A stretch of 64,000 nt of DNA from Ottelia alismoides (lineage: Eukaryota > Streptophyta > Magnoliopsida > Alismatales > Hydrocharitaceae), in the NCBI GenBank assembly GCA_037367405.1, contig JAZKJV010000148.1, forward strand, positions 930,001-994,000, given 5' to 3'. Below the pieces are notes generated by a model, which saw nothing but the letters and a program-made list of their open reading frames with translations, had not been told where the DNA came from and did not search any database. Below, piece after piece: positions 57,780-64,000 of this stretch (position 1 is its first letter; each line of letters opens with the position of its first letter). Both the position numbers and the translations under genes were made by a program.

Positions 57780-59330
57780 GTGGTCGTGGTGTATGTTGTG
57801 ACGTAAAAATTTTTGGTGATTAATGGTGAAGTTTTTGGGCATACACCTATACGGTGCATGCCTTTTTTTCTTTCAAAAATTCCCGTCATCGCCCAATATT
57901 GGGATAATTTCCCCCAATATTACCATATTTCAAGTTTTTCTAGAGAAAATGATTATATTTCTTTTTCAGTGAGTCGTTTTGTTATAACAAGAAGCAGTGT
58001 TGCAATAGTTGCATGACTAGACCGATTAGTCGGTCCGACTACTCTATTTTTGTGTTAATCTTCCCATCACTATGAAGATCATTTTTTGGGAATGTGAAGG
58101 GTTTATGAAACCTCGAGAAAAGAGTAATCGTGAGTTGATACTTAGTAAGTGGTTCAAATGGGGTCTTTCTGCAAGTTACTTAGGTGGAGAACTACATTCC
58201 AATAATTTGGTGTGGCATGAGGGGGCTCGGATTGATGGATATTAGAGCAAATGTCTTGCATGGTAGATTTGGTGGTTCTCATTGGTTGAAATGGGGATAT
58301 TTTTTATTTTTTTAGATTTACATATGGGGACTAGAATTTGTCCTTTTTGTCGAGGAGGGAGGATAAGTTCCATTTTATGGCACCCAATGTGTTTAATTAT
58401 AGATGTGGTGTTATGTGAGGAGTTGGGTCATTTTTAAATTTGTTTCTCCATGGATGGCCACTGGTGACTTTAAAGCTACTTTGTCGACTGGGGATCATCA
58501 TGTAAGCTCCAAATTTCAAGTTTAAAGGGATAATCAAGTTGGGAGGGCCGTTGTGCATTATTTTAGGTGATTCGATAGATGCAATAGGGATGCCAGTTGG
58601 AGGTGGTAAGGAGGAGCACCAACATATTGCACATTGATCAAGTAGTGGGTCTGATTATAGGCTTTTCTGATCATGATGTTTGGTGGGCAGATGCAGAAAT
58701 AAACATAGAGGGGTTGCTGGATCTCAATACTTTCCCAGTCTTCTTTTTTGACAAGTTCTATTCTATGCATAAGAGGGGTATCCCAGACTTGTGGGTTGAT
58801 TGAATGACGATTCCTGTGACCATGGCTTTTTATGTGGTGTTAATCAATGGGCACTTGGAGGTTGGGTTATTTTTGTCATAAAGGGTAGTTAAATAACGCT
58901 GTCCGCAAATACCTCTTCCTTTTATTCTAACCACCGATGCTCCGACGGTAATGAAAACCATGTAATGCAAGAGGTTGTTTTAAGGATCATACAAGACACG
59001 ACATGTCTATCTTGGTGTTGCAGTTTGTGGATGCCACTTCATTTTTGAGGGATTTTTTAAAATAGGCTATGCATGTTTCATCAATTGTCGAAGTTTTTCG
59101 CAGGTTTGTATAGCGTCTACATTAATAGTAAGAATTCTAAATGACATAAGTATGTGATTGTGCGTCGAAGTCATTGCACCGCAAGCTTCCTTTGTTGTAA
59201 CTACGCTTACCTCGGAGTAGGAGAAAACTTGATTAAAACAACTTGGTTCTTTGTTAGAGAAGATGTGGAATAAGTTGGCTTGATGGAAGGTAAGGTGCAT
59301 GTTAAGGGGGTGATTCTACAAAAGTCAGAG
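57780..59330. other. Degenerate repeat-like stretch, no gene seen
   Basis: No continuous coding sequence is seen. Composition and short tryptophan-rich reading frames suggest decayed LINE sequence, but no domain can be named with confidence. Confidence 0.3.
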
Positions 59331-59346
59331 CATTGGTCATACATAT

Positions 59347-59542
59347 ACTAAGCCTTCTCCCACTATAAGTAGGGTTGGCTGCATGGATTCTTGCTCAAAT
59401 CCATGTTGAAAGATTCAACTATTTTTTACGTTGGCCGTCGACTACCTAACACAACCCTTGCAAGAGTGGGATTTGAACCTGGTCTTTTGTGTGGTAGACA
59501 CACTGTACTACCACTAGACCATTAAATGGGTACACTAGGGAT
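59347..59542 (-). mobile_element. Complete tRNA-derived SINE
   Basis: A 196-bp element in minus orientation, flanked by a perfect 14-bp duplication TTGGTCATACATAT (59333-59346 and 59543-59556). On the minus strand it contains a pol III A box TGGTCTAGTGGTAG (complement of 59508-59521) and a B box GGTTCAAATCC (complement of 59469-59479). Its 3' half is shared with 4719-4832, and the tail (AATCCATGCAGCCAACCCTA...GGGAGAAGGC) matches the LINE 3' ends in this window. Confidence 0.9.
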
Positions 59543-59559
59543 TTGGTCATACATATTTT

Positions 59560-59985
59560 TTATTTGTCCTTGCGTAGGTTGGCAATAGGGATTTGTCAAA
59601 GATTGGAGTGGATGACGTAGGGATTTTTCTGGTTTCGCTTTGGGTAGGAAAGTGTTAGAGTTGGTTCTACATCGTTAAAGGAGGGATGATTGGGGGATGC
59701 TTTACAAGTATTCTATCTGGCTTGACATTTGGGGGGTTGGGGGGTTGGGGTACGAGTAAGCCCTTCACTTTTTGGACGTCCACTACTCGACGATAATATC
59801 TGTATTAGGCTTTGGAGTTTGATGCTTGGATGTGGGGGGCATCTTGTGTGATCATTCATTTCCCATATTTGGTTGCTCTGGCTGAGGATAGGGAGGCTAC
59901 AATGGCAGGCAATTGCTGGGATTCTGGATGGTATGTCCCAAGTTTCTTTTCCATGTTTTCAAAACATATGGTTCGTGACTACTTG
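59560..59985. other. Intergenic stretch, no feature seen
   Basis: No gene or bounded element was recognised between the SINE and the hAT element. Confidence 0.35.
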
Positions 59986-59989
59986 CACA

Positions 59990-61108
59990 TAGGGATGAAA
60001 ACGGTCGGATACGAATACGGATATAGGTGTTATCATATCCTCATCTTTTTTAAAATCCGGATACGAATACGAATACAAATATCACATGAATGTGTAAAAT
60101 GTAAAATCATATCCTCAAAATACGAATATGAATACGAATGCAAAACGAATATTAGTAATTCGGATACTGATATTTGACAAACAAATACGAATTAATATTC
60201 GAATGTTATACATGTCCAAATTTACTTAAAAGGTATAAACATTTTAGATTCATAACAATTTCCAATGTATAAAAAGTATCAAGGTTGCAAAAGTCGGTAG
60301 TCGGTACTCGGTCAGTTGGGTCACTGATTAAGGATTAATCGGCAGTCGGACGACTAATCGGATTTAGTCAGACTTTAATCGGCTTCGAATTTTATAATTA
60401 TTTTAAATATATATCTCATTTTTATACATATATTTATATAGATTTTGTACATATTTATACTACCATAATAAAATAAAAGTAATAATTGAATTTAAATAAA
60501 ACATTAAGCATATTATACTAAATTTGCTTATAAAAAAAGTAAAACATTAAAAAATATGGTATCTCCAACCAAAAATTGGTTGATTAGTGTACCTAGTCGG
60601 AATTAGTCGGTACTCGGTCGGCCACCCCACTGACTAGACTAGTCGGACCTACTAATTGGGCCAGTCGGACGACTTTTACAACACTGAAAAGTATCACGAA
60701 TAATTTAATAATGAATATGTACATAAAAAATAACCAAATCATGAAAGAAAACGTAAAGATAAAACTAAATAACAAAAAAGCTTACCAAACTTACTTCTTT
60801 GTATACGATATAAGTATTGGTATCATCCACAATTTAAACATTCGTATTCATGTTTGTATCTGTATTTGTATCCTTCAAAAAATGAATATTCGTATTCGTA
60901 TCCTAAAAAATTTGAACATTTGTATTCACATTCGTATTCGTCAAAGTTGAGGATATTATATTCGTATTCGTATTCTGCGAATGTTGATCATTTACATTCA
61001 AATTCGCATTCGTATTCGCTAGATACAAGAAAATGACATTCATGTCCTTTATTTGACGAATGTGTATACAAACGGATACAAATATATTTGTATTTGTTTT
61101 CATCCCTA
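59990..61108. mobile_element. hAT-type element with GAATACGAATA arrays, carrying a nested insertion
   Basis: Inverted ends TAGGGATGAAAACGGTCGGA and TAGGGATGAAAACAAATACA fit the hAT terminal pattern. The flanks CTTGCACA (59982-59989) and CTTGCATG (61109-61116) match at 6 of 8 positions. Both subterminal regions are packed with GAATACGAATAC-type words in opposite orientation. Without the nested element (60280-60686 plus its duplication) it would be about 704 bp. The copy at 31027-31570 is the uninterrupted form in opposite orientation. Confidence 0.82.
60280..60686. mobile_element. hAT-type miniature element nested inside another hAT element
   Basis: A 407-bp element with the left end CAAGGTTGCAAAAGTCGG and the reverse complement of the right end CAGTGTTGTAAAAGTCGTCC. 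It is flanked by a perfect 8-bp duplication AAAAGTAT (60272-60279 and 60687-60694). Subterminal words AGTCGG(T/A)(C/A) repeat many times near both ends. Its left end aligns with the element at 30085-30601. Confidence 0.9.
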
Positions 61109-61119
61109 CTTGCATGTGT

Positions 61120-62555
61120 TGGATGAGATGAGCCTGGTAGTGGACCCATTTGATCTTTTAGACCACTAGACCTGGGACAATAGACTTTTCTTAGTTGGGA
61201 AGGCGTATTAAGTAATGCGTGTGATTCAAGTCCAGCATGTTGAGTCTGTTTCTAGGGGTTACATGATTTGGGATGCATATGCCCTAAGAGTGAAGATACT
61301 TATCTGGCTATTGCAGAGGTTCTAATTTGATGGACAAGATGTTGAGGGTTTTACTTGTTCTCTATAGTAGAGTTTTCCTTCATCTGTTGTTAGGAGGAGA
61401 TAGACCAGAGGATGTGTGGCATCTCTTTTTTTGTGTCGTTTTGCTCACGATTTGGAGGATGGTAGAGGTGGATTAAGTGGACAATCTAGTGCAGTTGGCT
61501 TTTGTATTTTATTTGTTGGCATGATGATTTGCTCAATGAGAGAGAATGTGAAATCTTTTTGTGTTTTTGTGAACATTGTGGTTGGCCATGAATGTTGTGA
61601 TCTTGTAGTGTTTATGTCAAGAATATTCTAGCTCACGGATTTTTTGTTTGATTCTTGGTAATTGTATACTATATGGTGTTGACCTTCCATGTCCTCAAAA
61701 ATATACATGGTGCTACATATATTGAGGTTCCTAATCGATGGGGTTCTCCTGTTCAAATTGGTCATCTTTTTGCTTCAAAAAGAACATTTGTATAATGCAT
61801 GCATTTTCATCGAGTGCTTATTTTAAAATTAGTAACTATGGAAAGTAATAATTTGCTCATATCAAATTGTGGGGAGGAATAACACTAAAGGCGGAAGGGG
61901 AAAAGAAGAAGCTGAGAGGAGCAAAGTGAGGGAGTCATAGGTGTCGGACACTAGTAGAACAAATCCAACCAATTTGCTTTTGGATCTAGGCCAACTTGCA
62001 TGGATTAGGTCCTTATATACCCGACTTGATTACGAGGTGGAGGGGGGGGGGCTGGTTCTTTTTAAATCGGCACTGATCGCTCATCTAGTATTCTGCATGT
62101 CAATTTTTCGCACAGTGGTGGAAGTGGTGAATCATATTGATGTGTTGAGGATGCATTTTTGTGTGAATGAGCCTTGTTAGATGGGACCAATAGGTCATGT
62201 GGGTTACTAAGAGGGTTGTCGTGATTTGAAGAATTGGGGTTTGAGGGTGTGAAATTTGCCCAAGATGAACGACACTCTCTGTCAAGTTGATAGGTACTTG
62301 GGGTGATTTATGTAGCTCCGTTTTGACATGTTATGGAAAAAATATTAACTGGGCTAATAGGTCGAACTTGACTAGGAATTCCTCGATTTTCTCGATGGGC
62401 ATCATGCCAGTGTTATCTTTTGTTAGAGAACATATGGATGTAGTTTTCGGGAACGAGGAATCTTTTAGGTATTGACAAACAAGTGAATGCGTGGCAAAGC
62501 ATTGTAGATCAGGTTCCTAATGTTGGCAGGTGATGACAGTGACTTGGTGTCATGC
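61120..62555. other. Degenerate repeat-like stretch, no gene seen
   Basis: Only short reading frames with no recognised domain. It may be decayed LINE sequence leading into the tandem array that follows. Confidence 0.3.
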
Positions 62556-62559
62556 TATT

Positions 62560-64000
62560 GGCAGGAGTACGCAGGAGTTGCAGTTTGGTTGCTTGTATTT
62601 TTCCATCATTGTTGGATTAAAGGTTCAATTTGTTGCGTTGTTTGATGGAGGAATTAAGAGTTCTCTATTTGTCTTCGGTAAGAGGGCAATTGACATGGAG
62701 TAGGGATCCTTCTCGGTGTTGAAGGCATACAAAGACAAATATCGATCCTATGTGCATGTTAACAATCACGTGCTGGTGATGGGTGTCCTTGAAGATCACG
62801 TTCTTTGCTTGGATATCGAGACAATGTTTGACTAGGATTTACCCTTCTTATGGTGTACAGAGGTGAATATAATGTGCGCTTTGTTTAAATGGATCCAAGA
62901 ATGTTGACCTAATGTTCTTTGGATGCTCATTTACTTAGCAGACTTGGGTCACATTCTTGTGATCCTGGCTTGATGTTTCCTATTTCAACATACCTTTCTG
63001 GAAGGACTCTTTCGATGCATTCTGTTGGTCTTTCAGACATGATGCTTCGTTCAAGGGAGAAATGTTTTATAGGAAGCTTTCTGACATGTCTATAGATCCT
63101 TTGTATCACGTGGGCAATAAGTATGTGGAGTTTGGTTGCTTACATTTTGTTCACTATTGTTGGATTAGAGCTTTAATTTGCCACGAGGCTTGATGGAGGA
63201 ACTAAGGAGCTCTCCAATGTTTCGTGACAAGAGGACAATTGAGTGTGGAATAGGGCTCTTTCTTGGTGTTGAAGGCATACAAAGAAAGATGTCGACCTAT
63301 GTGCATGTTAATAATCATGTGCTGAAGATGGATGTGCCCTTGAAGATCGTGTTCTTCGCATGGCTGTAGAAACTATGTTTGACTAGGATTTGCCGGTTAA
63401 ATGGTGTCCGGAGGCGAATATAGTGTCCTTTTTTTTTGTTTTGATGGACCCAAGAATGCTGATCTAATGTTCTTTGGATGCTCATTAACTTAGCAGATTT
63501 CAGCTACATTTTTGTAGCAGTGGCTTGATGTCTCCTATTTCGACACACTTTTTTGGAAGGATTCTTTCGACAGATTCCAAAGGTATTTCAGACGTGGTGC
63601 TTCGGTTAAAGGAACAATGTTTTATAGGAAGCTTTCTGACAAATCTAAGATCCTTTATATCATGTGGGTGATCAGGAAGAAGTTGACTGCTTGCATTTTC
63701 ATAGCAGTTCTTGATGGATGAACTAAGGAGTTCTCCATTGGTTCTTGACAAGAGGAAAATTGAGTGTGGAGTAGGGCTCCTTCTCGATGTTGAAGACACA
63801 CAAAGAAAGATCTTGATCGTATGTGCATGTTAATGATATGAGCCGGTGACGGTCGTGCCCTTCAAGGTCCTGTTCTCTACATAGTTGTTGAGACAATGTG
63901 TGGCTAGAATTTACTGATTCAGATGGTGTCTAAAGGTGAATATAATGTATGTATTTTATTTTGATGGACCCAAGAATGTTGACCTAATGTTCTTTGGATG
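62560..64000 (+). repeat. Tandem array of ~0.52-0.56 kb units running off the window
   Basis: The phrase CCAAGAATG(T/C)TGA(C/T)CTAATGTT followed by CTTTGGATG occurs at about 62895, 63450 and 63968. Between these, CTGGAAGGA-TCTTTCGA, TTTTATAGGAAGCTTTCTGAC, GGAACTAAGGAG.TCTCCA and GTTGAAGGCATACAAAGA recur in the same order. That makes two full diverged units and parts of a third, and the array continues past the right edge. One unit contains a short zf-RVT-like reading (VPLKIVFFAWL), suggesting the unit derives from a LINE ORF2. Confidence 0.75.

Noticed and set aside
59460..59525. tRNA gene (A and B boxes present)
   Set aside because: The sequence does not fold into a full cloverleaf by eye and is part of a 196-bp SINE with a target duplication.

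Overview
The window is nuclear DNA from a flowering plant. It holds intron-bearing genes with GT..AG splice sites, plant-specific protein families (a DUF3475/DUF668 PSI-type protein and a conserved plant protein of unknown function) and a very dense load of plant transposons. I cannot place the species. No rRNA, bona fide tRNA, CRISPR array or bacterial-style operon is visible.

Layout. 1-1870: unclassified repeat-like DNA rich in short perfect hairpins, then a GC-rich block. 3573-4130: possible 5' part of an unrecognised minus-strand gene. 4140-6547: LTR-like remnant, a truncated SINE, and two hAT-type miniature elements with perfect 8-bp target duplications. 6797-9659: minus-strand conserved plant gene of unknown function, of which three exons are visible. 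9872-10990: Mutator-type element with a perfect 9-bp duplication. 12552-15001: promoter, CT-rich leader and single-exon CDS of a PSK SIMULATOR-like protein. 16018-16644: solo LTR split by a Tourist-like MITE, then another MITE. 17535-23653: large PIF/Harbinger transposon with three plus-strand genes (Myb/SANT-like protein, frameshifted DDE transposase, GRF-type zinc-finger protein). 23887-28569: degenerate minus-strand Ty1/copia element with both LTRs, a 5-bp duplication and a nested CACTA MITE. 29000-36000: gene-poor, with several hAT miniature elements, LINE tails, a MITE and an LTR-plus-PBS fragment. 37391-48108: deoxyhypusine hydroxylase gene (DOHH), seven exons on the minus strand, whose fourth intron contains a very young non-autonomous LTR retrotransposon in an LTR-body-LTR-body-LTR arrangement. 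48262-49657: an inverted-repeat element beside the DOHH start and a second Mutator-type element. 50000-64000: mostly repeats, with a hAT element, a possible first exon of a plus-strand gene (about 56100-56302), LINE pieces, a full tRNA-derived SINE, a nested pair of hAT elements, and a tandem array of about 0.5 kb units running off the right edge.

How the parts relate. The host genes are unrelated neighbours. DOHH completes hypusine on eIF5A, and the PSI-like protein belongs to a growth-associated family. The rest is a layered transposon record with many intact target-site duplications, so insertion order can be read directly: Tourist MITE into solo LTR, CACTA MITE into copia, and one hAT element into another with an empty-site copy elsewhere in the window. 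The SINE and the LINE tails share the same 3' sequence, which suggests a SINE-LINE partnership.
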